Origin: Patulibacter sp.
GTDB lineage: Bacteria; Actinomycetota; Thermoleophilia; Solirubrobacterales; Solirubrobacteraceae
Assembly (NCBI RefSeq): GCF_030655195.1
Contig: NZ_JAURWA010000136.1
Location: 44,921-108,920 of the forward strand
Direction of reading: 5' to 3'
Length of the DNA stretch: 64,000 bases
Each line of letters starts with the position of its first letter. Positions within the stretch are counted from its first letter, which is position 1. The position numbers and the translations under genes are program-made. The notes beneath the pieces are model-generated. The model had not been told where the DNA came from. It did not search any database and was given only the letters and a program-made list of their open reading frames with translations. Positions 23,521-31,112 of this stretch are shown one piece after another.

Positions 23521-24143
23521 GCCCCGAGCGCGGAGGACCGGCACGGCGCTCCCCGGTGCGCGAGCGGGACGGCAGCACGATCGACGCGATCGTGGCCGCC
23601 GCGGGCGAGGTCTTCGCCCGCCACGGCTACGAGGCGGGAACGCCCGAGCGGATCGCCGACCGGGCCGGCGTGTCGGTGGGCACCGTCTACGAGCAGTTCC
23701 CGGACAAGGACGCGATCCTCGTCGCGCTGGTCGAGCGCCACCTCGACGACGCCTCCGCCGCGCTGACGCCGCTCCTGACGGACATGGTCACCCAGGCGCC
23801 GCCGATCGAGGACGGGGTCTGCCGGATGCTCCACGCGCTCGTCGCCCTGCACCGCACCCACCCCGCGCTGCACCGCGTGCTGTTCGAGGAGGCACCGCGG
23901 CCCGAGGCCCTGCGCCGCCGGCTCGAGCGCACCGTCGAGGCCGCCGTCGAGGCGGTCCACGGCTACCTGTCGGCGCGTCCCGAGGTCCGGGTCCCCGACC
24001 GCGCGATCGCGGCGCAGCTCGTCGTCCAGGTCGCGGAGTCGGTCACCCACGGGCTCGTCCTGAACCCGCAGGAGGGCATCGATCCCGACGCCTACGTGCG
24101 CGAGACGGAGCGGATGCTCGTGCGGTACCTGACCGGGCGGTGA
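23517..24143 (+). CDS. TetR/AcrR-family transcriptional regulator
   Basis: A 208-aa regulator with N-terminal helix-turn-helix: TIDAIVAAAGEVFARHGYEA, GTPERIADRAGVSVGTVYEQFPDKDAI (residues ~22-66). The C-terminal ligand domain (FEEAPRPEALRRRLERT onward) resembles other repressors of the YcdC-like kind. GTG 23517 overlaps the stop of a 13-residue mini-ORF, and its own TGA overlaps a GTG (24140) that could start the downstream aldo/keto reductase in an alternative reading, so the two genes are probably coupled or read from one promoter. Ligand unknown. Confidence 0.88.
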   Translation: MSPERGGPARRSPVRERDGSTIDAIVAAAGEVFARHGYEAGTPERIADRAGVSVGTVYEQFPDKDAILVALVERHLDDASAALTPLLTDMVTQAPPIEDGVCRMLHALVALHRTHPALHRVLFEEAPRPEALRRRLERTVEAAVEAVHGYLSARPEVRVPDRAIAAQLVVQVAESVTHGLVLNPQEGIDPDAYVRETERMLVRYLTGR

Positions 24144-24217
24144 GCGACCCGGACCCGGGGCGGACGAGGCCCCGGAACCCCCGTGCCGCCCCCGTCGCCC
24201 GTGGGTACGTGCCGATC

Positions 24218-25066
24218 GTGAGCACGACCGGCACGACCCCCGCCCCCACGATCCCGCTGCAGAACGGCGCGCAGATCCCCCGGCTCGGGCTCGGCACGTG
24301 GCCGCTGGACGACCGCGGGGCCGAGGAGGCCGTCGCGCAGGCCATCGGCATCGGCTACCGCCTGATCGACACGGCGTTCAACTACGGCAACGAGACGGGC
24401 GTGGGCCGCGGGATCGCCGCGGGCGGCGTCCCGCGCGAGGAGCTCTTCGTCACGACGAAGCTCAACAAGGAGGACCACGGGATCGACGAGGTGCAGCACG
24501 CGTTCGAGCGCAGCGCCACGAAGCTCGACGTCGACTACATCGACCTGCTGCTGATCCACTGGCCCAACCCGGCGCAGGACCGCTACGTCGACGCCTACCG
24601 CGGCCTGGTCCGCCTGCTCGAGGACGGCCGCGTCTCGGCGATCGGCCTGTCGAACTTCAAGCCGGCGCACGTGGACCGCGTCATCGAGGCCACCGGCGTG
24701 GTGCCGGACGTCGACCAGATCGAGCTCGACCCGACCAGGCCCCGCGGCGAGGAGCGCGCGTACCTGCGCGGCAAGGACGTCGTCTGCCAGTCGTGGAGCC
24801 CGCTCGGCGGGCGGCACGCCGGTCTGCGCGAGCACCCCGTCGTCGCGGCGATCGCCGAGAAGCGCGGGCGGACGCCGGGGCAGATCGTGCTGCGCTGGCA
24901 CCTCGAGCTCGGCTGCGTGCCGATCCCCAAGTCCGCGGACCCGGAGCGCCAGCGCCAGAACCTCGACGTCTTCGACTTCGCGCTGACCCAGGACGACCTC
25001 GCCCGCCTCGCGACGCTGGACCGCGGCGGCGAGGGCATCACGGACTCGGACGAGTTCGGGCACTGA
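24218..25066 (+). CDS. aldo/keto reductase (2,5-diketo-D-gluconate reductase-like)
   Basis: A 282-aa NADPH-dependent reductase of the AKR superfamily. Signature: PRLGLGTWPL near the start, IGYRLIDTAFNYGNETGVGRGI with the catalytic Asp and Tyr, TTKLNKEDHG, DYIDLLLIHWPNP with the His, and the NADPH-binding WSPLGG...VPIPKSADPERQRQN. GTG 24218 matches the usual family N-terminus (TIPLQNGAQIPRLG); a GTG at 24140 overlapping the TetR stop would add 26 residues and cannot be excluded. Probably reduces aldehydes or keto-sugars. Confidence 0.9.
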   Translation: MSTTGTTPAPTIPLQNGAQIPRLGLGTWPLDDRGAEEAVAQAIGIGYRLIDTAFNYGNETGVGRGIAAGGVPREELFVTTKLNKEDHGIDEVQHAFERSATKLDVDYIDLLLIHWPNPAQDRYVDAYRGLVRLLEDGRVSAIGLSNFKPAHVDRVIEATGVVPDVDQIELDPTRPRGEERAYLRGKDVVCQSWSPLGGRHAGLREHPVVAAIAEKRGRTPGQIVLRWHLELGCVPIPKSADPERQRQNLDVFDFALTQDDLARLATLDRGGEGITDSDEFGH

Positions 25067-25229
25067 GGGGATCGGCCGGCCGGCCGCGCGGCCCGCGACC
25101 GACGGGCCCCGTCCGCCGACGTCCGGACCGCCGCCCACAACTTCGGCGCTCCGGCGGGGTTCCTCCCCGTGAGCCCCGGTGACCGCCGCGGCGGTCGTCG
25201 TCCCCCGTCCCGTCCGCAGGAGTCCGGTC

Positions 25230-26735
25230 GTGCCCCCAGCCCACCGGCTCCGCCGGACCATCAGGACCACCGCGGTGCTGCTCTGCGGTGCCGCGCCGCT
25301 GCTCGCCTCCGGCGTGGCCGCCGCTCCCGCCCAGGCGTCCCGCTCCGTCGTCACGACGATGGCCGACGACGCGGTCCTCAACGGCACCCACGGCGACCCC
25401 GCGCCGATCGTCGCGCAGTGGCGGGACGCCGGGGTCCGCAACGTCCGGCTGTTCGCGCAGTGGTCGCACCTGGCCCCGGAGGTCGGCGCGACCCGGCCGC
25501 CCGCGGGCTTCGGGGGCACCGGCGACGTCCCGTACGAGCTGGCGGCGCTGGACCGCAAGATCGACCTCGTGCGGCGCAACGGCATGACGGTGACGCTCGT
25601 GGTCACCGGTCCCGGCCCCGTGTGGGGGTCGCTGGACCCGTCGCGGCGCAACGGCCGCTGGCGGCCGAGCCCCGCACGGTTCGGGGCGTTCGCGCGCGCG
25701 GTCGCCCGGCACGTCACCGGGCGGGTCGACGACTGGATCGTCTGGAACGAGCCGAACGTCGCGACCTGGCTGCAGCCGCAGAACACGTGCGTCCGAGGAC
25801 GCTGCGCCCCGGCGTCGCCGCACGCCTACCGCAAGCTCGCGGCGGCCGGGTACGACGCGATCCGGGCGTCGGACCCGACGAGCCCGATCGCGATCGGGGC
25901 GACCTCGCCGAAGGGCGACCCGGTCCCGCGGAAGATCAACGGGACGACCCCGCCGCTGACGTTCCTCCGCGAGCTGTCGTGCGTCGACGACCGCTACCGC
26001 CGGCGGAGCACCGGGGAGTGCCGCGGGTTCCGGGCGCCGCGCGGCAACGCGCTGGCCTATCACCCGCACTCCAACGGCTTCACGCCCGGCTACCGCTCGC
26101 CGCGGCCGGCCGACGCACGGATGGGCGACCTGAGCCGTCTGACGAGCGTCGTCGACCGGCTGACCCGCACGGGCCGGCTGAAGGTCGTCGGGGCGAAGCG
26201 GTTCCCGCTCTGGCTGACCGAGTACGCGTACGAGACGAATCCGCCCGAGCGGGGGCGCGGCGTGTCGCTCGCGGCACAGGCGCTCTGGTCGCAGTGGGGC
26301 TGGTGGATCGCCTGGAACCACCCGCGCGTCCAGATGCTCGCGCAGTACGAGTGGATGGACGAGGGCGACGTGCGCAGGCCCGTCGACCCGCCCGGCTGGC
26401 AGTCGGGGCTGCACTTCTTCGACGGCCGCCCCAAGCCGATCGCCGCCGCGTTCCCGAACCCGATCTTCGGCTACCGGACCGCCCGCGCCGGCACGATCTG
26501 GGGCCAGGTCCGCACCGCGACCGGAGCGACGACGGTGCAGCTGCAGCGTCGTTCCGGCACCGGCTGGGTGCCGGTGCGGACCGTCGGCACCGACGCCCGC
26601 GGCGCGTTCCTCGTCCGCGTCCCGCGCCGGTCGAGGCTGACCTACCGCTACACGTACCTCTCGCCGGTCGACGGGACGACGCGCGCGAGCACCGCGACGA
26701 AGCTGCGGACCGTGCCGGCGCCGACGGGGCGCTGA
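25230..26735 (+). CDS. secreted glycoside hydrolase-like protein (clan GH-A TIM barrel)
   Basis: A 501-aa exported protein. An N-terminal signal (RLRRTIRTTAVLLCGAAPLL to APAQAS) precedes a TIM-barrel: GVRNVRLFAQWSHLAPEVG, VTLVVTGPGPVWG, DDWIVWNEPNVATWL (candidate acid/base Glu, NEP motif) and WLTEYAYETNPPE (candidate nucleophile Glu). This matches GH5/GH39-like enzymes of polysaccharide breakdown. The last ~110 residues (IWGQVRTATGATTVQLQRRSG) form a beta-rich add-on. GTG 25230 is chosen for its Shine-Dalgarno (AGGAG, 25218-25222); an in-frame GTG at 25179 is the alternative. The NEP-type motif recurs in the protein at 31113. Confidence 0.8.
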   Translation: MPPAHRLRRTIRTTAVLLCGAAPLLASGVAAAPAQASRSVVTTMADDAVLNGTHGDPAPIVAQWRDAGVRNVRLFAQWSHLAPEVGATRPPAGFGGTGDVPYELAALDRKIDLVRRNGMTVTLVVTGPGPVWGSLDPSRRNGRWRPSPARFGAFARAVARHVTGRVDDWIVWNEPNVATWLQPQNTCVRGRCAPASPHAYRKLAAAGYDAIRASDPTSPIAIGATSPKGDPVPRKINGTTPPLTFLRELSCVDDRYRRRSTGECRGFRAPRGNALAYHPHSNGFTPGYRSPRPADARMGDLSRLTSVVDRLTRTGRLKVVGAKRFPLWLTEYAYETNPPERGRGVSLAAQALWSQWGWWIAWNHPRVQMLAQYEWMDEGDVRRPVDPPGWQSGLHFFDGRPKPIAAAFPNPIFGYRTARAGTIWGQVRTATGATTVQLQRRSGTGWVPVRTVGTDARGAFLVRVPRRSRLTYRYTYLSPVDGTTRASTATKLRTVPAPTGR

Positions 26736-26748
26736 ACCGACCCTCGCC

Positions 26749-27654
26749 TCAGCCGACGCGGACCTCGGCCTCGCCGGGCTGCAGCAGCTCGAGGTCCGCG
26801 AGCAGCCCCGGGTGCGTGGGCTCCCAGCCGAGCGCCTCCCGGGTGTGCGTGCTCGAGGCCGGCTGGTCCATCGCGAAGACCGGCCCGAACGGCCCGAACG
26901 CCTCCTCCGGCACGGACTCGACGGGCAGTCCGAGGCGGCGTCCCACGACGGTGGCGATGTCCAGGGCCCGATCGCCCTCGTCGGCGACCGCGTGCCAGGC
27001 CGTCCCGGCGGGCGCCGACTCGAGGACCAGGCGGAACAGGACCGCGGCGTCGCGCGCGTGCACGGCCGGCCACCGCTGCTCACCGTCCCCCGGGTATCCG
27101 GCGACGCCCGTCCGGCGGGCCGCGTCGGCCAGGAGGCCCGCGAACCCGCCCAGGCCGTCCTCGTGCACCGTTCGCGGCAGGCGGATCGCCGTGCTGCGGA
27201 CGCCGCGGTCGGCCAGGCCCAGGTGGGCCGCGACGGTGCGGGCGCGGCCACCGACCGGACCGTCGGTCGGCAACGGGTCCGCCTCGGTCGAGACCCGGCC
27301 CGGGATCCAGGGGGTGCCGGACACCGCCACCAGCGGCCGGTCCGTGCCGACGAGGGCCTCCCCGAGCGCGGCGAGTGCGGCTCCTTCCTCGGCGATGCTC
27401 TGCGCCAGGGCCTCGGCGGTTCCGTAGTCCCGGCCGAACGCGAGCGAGACCACGCCGTCGGTCCGGGCCGCGCCCTCCCGCAGGACGTCGAGATCGGCGA
27501 TCGAGCCGCGGAGGACCTCGGCTCCCGCGCGCTCCAGGGTCTCCGCGGAGGACGCGGAGCGGGCGATGGCGAGGACGGTGTGGCCGTGGGCCAGGAGCTC
27601 GGAGACGACCGGCGTGCCGATGGTGCCGGTGCCGCCGGTGACGAAGACGTGCAT
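26749..27654 (-). CDS. atypical SDR / NAD(P)-dependent epimerase-like protein
   Basis: A 301-aa protein with the extended-SDR N-terminus MHVFVTGGTGTIGTPVVSELLAHGHTV, and GSIADLDVLREGAARTDGVVSLAFGRDY as the second strand-helix unit. It lacks a clear YxxxK pair in the usual place, as in many NAD-sensing atypical SDRs. ATG 27654 is preceded by an AAGGAT-type Shine-Dalgarno; the expected minus-strand -10 is TACGGT near 27691-27696. It is divergent from a TetR gene, and two operators between them would control it. Confidence 0.82.
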   Translation of the reverse strand: MHVFVTGGTGTIGTPVVSELLAHGHTVLAIARSASSAETLERAGAEVLRGSIADLDVLREGAARTDGVVSLAFGRDYGTAEALAQSIAEEGAALAALGEALVGTDRPLVAVSGTPWIPGRVSTEADPLPTDGPVGGRARTVAAHLGLADRGVRSTAIRLPRTVHEDGLGGFAGLLADAARRTGVAGYPGDGEQRWPAVHARDAAVLFRLVLESAPAGTAWHAVADEGDRALDIATVVGRRLGLPVESVPEEAFGPFGPVFAMDQPASSTHTREALGWEPTHPGLLADLELLQPGEAEVRVG

Positions 27655-27668
27655 GGTGATCCTTCGAG

Positions 27669-27690
27669 TGATGGGACTCTTATCCCGTCG
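27669..27690. promoter_or_regulatory. TetR-type operator 1 in SDR/TetR divergent promoter
   Basis: An imperfect 22-bp palindrome with half-sites TGATGGGAC and ATCCCGTCG. It matches operator 2 in length and half-site sequence and lies 33 bp (about three helical turns) from it. It overlaps the expected transcription start of the SDR gene. Confidence 0.7.
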
Positions 27691-27701
27691 ACCGTAGCAC
27701 C

Positions 27702-27723
27702 TGACGGGACACATGTCCCATCA
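27702..27723. promoter_or_regulatory. TetR-type operator 2 in SDR/TetR divergent promoter
   Basis: A nearly perfect 22-bp palindrome with core GGGACA-CA-TGTCCC and flanks TGAC/ATCA. It covers the expected -35 region of the tetR gene, whose -10 TATCAT is at 27736-27741, so the regulator would control its own synthesis. Confidence 0.75.
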
Positions 27724-27748
27724 CCGACCCCCGCCTATCATCGACCGC

Positions 27749-28327
27749 ATGGCCCGCTGGCGACCCGGAGCACGTGAGCGACTCGTCGTCGCGGCCGTCG
27801 ACCTCTTCGTGGAGCAGGGATACGACGCGACGACGGTGACCGAGATCGCGGAGCGCGCCGGCGTCACGAAGAGCACCTTCTTCCGGCACTTCCCGGACAA
27901 GCGCGAGCTGCTCGTCGCGGGCCAGGACACCCTGAGCCGCCTGCTCGCCGACGGGATCGCGGAGGCCCCGCCCGGGGCGAGACCGCTGGAGGCCGTCGCA
28001 GCGGGCCTGGAGCGGGCGTCGAGCACCATGGGGCCGGCCAACCGCGAGCTCGGCCCCCGGATCCGGGCCGCCGTCGCGGCCAGCACGGAGCTGCAGGAGC
28101 GCGACGCGCTGAAGAGCGTCGGCCTCGCCGCCGCGATGACGGAGGCCCTCGTCGCACGGGGCGTCCCCGACCCGACGGCGCACCTGGCGGCCGAGCTCGG
28201 GGTGCTGGCCTTCAAGCGGGGCTACGCCGCGTGGGCCGAGGGCGAGCGGGACGCGGACGACGACCTCGCGCCGCACGCGCTTCGTGCCCTGGAGGAGCTG
28301 CGGGCGGCGAGCGCCACGCTCGGCTGA
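27749..28327 (+). CDS. TetR-family regulator, likely autoregulated
   Basis: A 192-aa repressor. The HTH (ERLVVAAVDLFVEQGYDATTVTEIAERAGVTKSTFFRHFPDKRELL, residues ~10-54) is a textbook TetR domain with a recognition helix ending FFRHFPDK. TATCAT lies 7 nt before the ATG (leaderless). Two 22-bp palindromes lie in the gap to the divergent SDR gene, one over its own -35 region and one over the SDR start, so it most likely represses both. The C-terminal ligand domain gives no clue to the inducer. Confidence 0.9.
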   Translation: MARWRPGARERLVVAAVDLFVEQGYDATTVTEIAERAGVTKSTFFRHFPDKRELLVAGQDTLSRLLADGIAEAPPGARPLEAVAAGLERASSTMGPANRELGPRIRAAVAASTELQERDALKSVGLAAAMTEALVARGVPDPTAHLAAELGVLAFKRGYAAWAEGERDADDDLAPHALRALEELRAASATLG

Positions 28328-28357
28328 CCGGGGGCGCGCCGCTCGGCGGCCCGGGGG

Positions 28358-28578
28358 CGACGCAGGTTCGTGCCGTAGGGCGGCACGCTCCTGCGTCGGC
28401 CGACGGTGGGTCCCGAGTGACGCACGTTCGTGCCGTTGGGCGGCACGTCTCTGCGTCGGCAGACGGTGGGTCTCGAGTGACGCAGGTTCGTGCCGTAGGG
28501 CGGCACGTCTCCGCGTCGGTCGGCGGCCCGTGTCGAGCGACGCACGTTCGTGCCGCCAGGCGGCACGTTGCCGCTTCG
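28358..28578. repeat. four tandem 60-bp units, each with a 41-nt nested hairpin
   Basis: Units start at 28358, 28418, 28478 and 28538. Each has an outer stem (GACGCA.../...TGCGTC in the best copies), a small internal loop and an invariant inner stem CGTGCCG/CGGCACG with a 5-nt loop (TAGGG, TTGGG, TAGGG, CCAGG). The inner stem is identical in all four; outer stem and spacer have drifted. It is not a CRISPR array: no unique spacers. Possible roles include a REP/BIME-like element, a terminator array, a structured RNA or a protein-binding cluster. Confidence 0.75.
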
Positions 28579-28602
28579 GTCGATGCCGCATGCCCGCCGT
28601 TG

Positions 28603-28620
28603 TAGTTGCGCATGCAACCA
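28603..28620. promoter_or_regulatory. operator-like palindrome before NmrA-like gene
   Basis: TAGTTGC-GCAT-GCAACCA, with perfect GTTGC/GCAAC arms (28605-28618). It covers the expected -35 region of a promoter whose TATGGT -10 is at 28629-28634. Its AT-rich half-sites stand out in this GC-rich DNA. MarR- or HxlR-type regulators often bind such sites; the regulator is unknown. Confidence 0.55.
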
Positions 28621-28715
28621 TCTCGGCGTATGGTGGGGACCCCGACCCGGAGCACCCCCATGCCGCTGCACCCGCACACCGTCCCCACCACCACCGACCG
28701 CCGCGCGGCGACGTC

Positions 28716-29549
28716 GTGAGCGCCGCGGGGACCGTGCTGGTCACCGGTGCCACCGGCACCCAGGGCGGCGCCGTCCTGCGGGGCGTCCTCGACCGCGGGG
28801 ACCGGCCCGTGGCGGCGCTCGTCCGCGACCCCGCCGCGCCGAAGGCGACCGCGCTGGCCGAGCTCGGCGTCGAGCTGCGCCGCGGCGACCTGTCCGACCC
28901 CGCGTCGCTGGCCGCGGCCTTCGCCGGCGTCGACGCGGTCTACGCCGTGACCACGCCGTTCGGCGACGGCCCGGAGGCCGAGGTCGCCCAGGGCGAGGCG
29001 ATCGTCGCCGCCGCCGAGCAGGCCGGCCTGCCGTGGCTCGTGCTCGCGTCCGTCGCCGCGGCGGACCGCGCGGACGTCCCGCACTTCGTCAGCAAGGCGA
29101 GGATCGAGCGACGGCTGGCCGCGTCGAGCGTGCCGTGGACCGTCGTCGCCCCGAGCTACTTCTACGAGAACGTCGCCGGGGCCGCGCGTGCCGCCGCGGA
29201 GTCCGGCCGGCTCGCGATGCCGCTGCCCGCCGACGTCCCGCTGCACCAGGTCGCGCTGGCGGACCTGGCCGCGGTCGTCGCGGCCGTCCTGGCCCGGCGC
29301 GACGAGCACCTCGGCGTCCGCGTCGAGGTCGCGGGCGACGCACCCACCCCGGCGCAGATGGCCGCCGCGCTGCACGCGTCCTACGAGGAGCAGCCGCTCG
29401 CCGAGGTGCGGGCCCGGAGCGCCGACCTCGGCGCGATGTACGCGTTCCTCGCCGGCGAGGGCTACGGCATCGACGTCGCCGCGGTCCGGGCGCGCTACCC
29501 CGAGGTGCCCTGGCGGACGTTCGCCTCCTGGGCCGCCGAGCGCGTCTGA
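28716..29549 (+). CDS. NmrA-family NAD(P)-binding protein
   Basis: A 277-aa atypical SDR: VLVTGATGTQGGAVLRGVLDRG (residues ~7-28) is the Rossmann loop, followed by ALVRDP, LRRGDLSDPASLAAAFAGVDAVYAVTT and VASVAAADRADVPHFVSKARIERRL. The NmrA-like family includes quinone oxidoreductases and redox sensors. GTG 28716 overlaps the TGA of a 19-residue upstream frame (ATG 28660), so the start may be coupled. The next gene starts inside its stop (TGATG). An operator-like palindrome upstream suggests induction. Confidence 0.85.
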   Translation: MSAAGTVLVTGATGTQGGAVLRGVLDRGDRPVAALVRDPAAPKATALAELGVELRRGDLSDPASLAAAFAGVDAVYAVTTPFGDGPEAEVAQGEAIVAAAEQAGLPWLVLASVAAADRADVPHFVSKARIERRLAASSVPWTVVAPSYFYENVAGAARAAAESGRLAMPLPADVPLHQVALADLAAVVAAVLARRDEHLGVRVEVAGDAPTPAQMAAALHASYEEQPLAEVRARSADLGAMYAFLAGEGYGIDVAAVRARYPEVPWRTFASWAAERV

Positions 29550-30235
29550 TGCGCAGGCCGCCCGGCGAGCCCCTGGTGCCGGTGCTCGTGGCCCTGACCG
29601 TCGCGACCGGCATGGTCGACGCGGTCAGCTTCCTCGGCCTCGGGCACGTCTTCACGGCGAACATGACCGGCAACGTCGTGTTCCTCGGCTTCGGGCTCTC
29701 CGGCGGCCAGGGACTCTCCGTGGCCGGCGCCGCGGTCGCGCTGGCCGCGTTCGCCGCCGGCGCCGTGCTCGGCGGCCGCCTCCACGTCCGGTCCGGGGAC
29801 GATCCCCGTCGCCGCCTGCACGGCGCCATGTCCGTCGAGGCGGTGCTGATCGCCGTCGCGGCCGCCCTCGCGGTCGGCCTGTCGGTCGGGACGATCGACG
29901 GGCGGGGCTACGCGGTCGTCGCCGTCCTGTCGCTCGCGATGGGGGTGCGCAACGCCGTGGTGCGCAAGCTCGGCGTCGCCGACATGACGACGACCGTCCT
30001 GACGATGACGGTCACCGGGCTGGGCGCGGACTCCGCGGCGGCCGGCGGCCGTCCGGTCCGGACGGCGCGGCGGCTCCTGTCCGTCGCCGCGATGTTCGCC
30101 GGCGCGCTGCTGGGCGGGCTGCTCGTCCTGGGTCCGGGGATGGCCACGGCGCTCGCGGCGGCCGCGGTCCTGGTGACCGCGACGCTGGCGTGGTCCGTGC
30201 TGGACCGCCCCGCCCCCGCGCCGGCGGCGGCCTGA
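29549..30235 (+). CDS. DUF1275 (YoaK-like) membrane protein
   Basis: A 228-aa integral membrane protein with about six hydrophobic helices. Family marks are GMVDAVSFLGLGHVFTANMTGNVVFLG in the first two helices, and MGVRNAVVRKLGVADMTTTVLTMTVTGL in the fourth to fifth region. DUF1275 proteins are widespread and of unknown function. Its ATG shares a base with the NmrA-like stop (TGATG), so the two are co-translated and share whatever signal controls the palindrome upstream. Confidence 0.9.
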   Translation: MRRPPGEPLVPVLVALTVATGMVDAVSFLGLGHVFTANMTGNVVFLGFGLSGGQGLSVAGAAVALAAFAAGAVLGGRLHVRSGDDPRRRLHGAMSVEAVLIAVAAALAVGLSVGTIDGRGYAVVAVLSLAMGVRNAVVRKLGVADMTTTVLTMTVTGLGADSAAAGGRPVRTARRLLSVAAMFAGALLGGLLVLGPGMATALAAAAVLVTATLAWSVLDRPAPAPAAA

Positions 30236-30288
30236 CGTCGCGACCGACCGGGTCCGGGTTCCCGCGCGGGCCCACCCACCGGCGCCGG

Positions 30289-30954
30289 TCAGCCCCGCGG
30301 CACGTAGGCCGACCAGCCGCGGTCGCCGGGGTCCGGCTCCGGCACCGCGGGCAGGTGGTCCTCCGAGAAGACGACCTGGGCCCGCCGCGCGGCGTCGCGG
30401 AGCACGTCGCCGTCGACGTCCAGGCGGGTGACCGGAATGCCGTGCGCCGGCCACTCGCAGACGATCGTCAGCGGGCCCTCGTCGGGGACCGGCCAGACCC
30501 AGAGCTCCTGGGCGTAGCGCCCCTCGTTGCCGCCGCCGCCCGCCCCGCGCAGGACGATGCCCGAGGCGGGAGGATCGCCCGGGCCCCGCTCCGTCTCGAG
30601 GTTCGTCGCCCGTCGCCCGTCGGCGAACGCCACCCCGATCCGCAGCACCTCGTCGGGCACCGCACCGGGGACGTGCCGGTGGTGGAAGAGCATCGGATCG
30701 AGCCCGGAGTCGGGACGGTGCTCGGCCTGCGGACGTGCGAAGGCGACGATCTCGAACCGGAGCCCCTCGGGGTACACCTCCACGGACGGGACGGCGACGG
30801 CGACCTCGTCCGTGCGGGCGAGCACCCGCTCGACGGCGACGATCGCGGGGACCACCGCGGGCGGCGGGCCGTGCCACGGCTTCGACCGGTACCGGGGGTG
30901 CGGAGGAGGCGCCTGCTCGGGCTCGGCGGGCGGCAGGTCGAAGAACGAGCTCAT
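30289..30954 (-). CDS. hypothetical protein, paralogue of 37837..38436
   Basis: A 221-aa soluble protein of unknown function. It shares with the protein at 37837 an N-terminal FF.LPP.EP motif, a central LRIGVAFADGRRATNLE-like segment and a C-terminal PLTIVCEWPAHGIP segment, in the same order and spacing, so the two form a small family. The beta-strand-like pattern and absence of cofactor motifs give no catalytic hint. A GAGGG purine run lies ~8 nt before the ATG. It converges on the DUF1275 gene. Confidence 0.65.
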   Translation of the reverse strand: MSSFFDLPPAEPEQAPPPHPRYRSKPWHGPPPAVVPAIVAVERVLARTDEVAVAVPSVEVYPEGLRFEIVAFARPQAEHRPDSGLDPMLFHHRHVPGAVPDEVLRIGVAFADGRRATNLETERGPGDPPASGIVLRGAGGGGNEGRYAQELWVWPVPDEGPLTIVCEWPAHGIPVTRLDVDGDVLRDAARRAQVVFSEDHLPAVPEPDPGDRGWSAYVPRG

Positions 30955-31112
30955 GGCGGACCCTCGAACGGTCGATGACGGACGTGACGGACCGGTCGAC
31001 GGTACCCCCACCCCGGTGGGGCGATCGGTCCTCGATCGCCACATGACGCGCGGCGACCCGCCAAGATGATCCGCGCCCGCCAGACCCGACGCCCGCCCGC
31101 AGGAGACCCTCG

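Larger units (their letters stand above)
28328..28715. other. 388-bp gene-free region with tandem palindromes and a promoter
   Basis: Holds four 60-bp tandem units, each with a long hairpin (28358-28578), then a GTTGC-N4-GCAAC operator-like palindrome and a TATGGT -10 hexamer (28629-28634) for the downstream NmrA-like gene. Open frames across the repeats in several frames result from the 60-bp period (a multiple of three) rather than from selection on a protein. Confidence 0.6.

Noticed and set aside
24140..24217. Aldo/keto reductase starting at GTG 24140
   Set aside because: It would add 26 Pro/Arg-rich residues not typical of the family; kept only as an alternative because it overlaps the TetR stop.
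28358..28578. CRISPR array
   Set aside because: Repeats are adjacent palindromic units without unique spacers, and no cas genes are nearby.
28222..28677. Minus-strand frame with 20-residue repeats (VPPYGTNLR-type) across the 60-bp array
   Set aside because: Openness follows from the 60-bp period being a multiple of three; several other frames are open too, and the conserved part is the hairpin, not codons.
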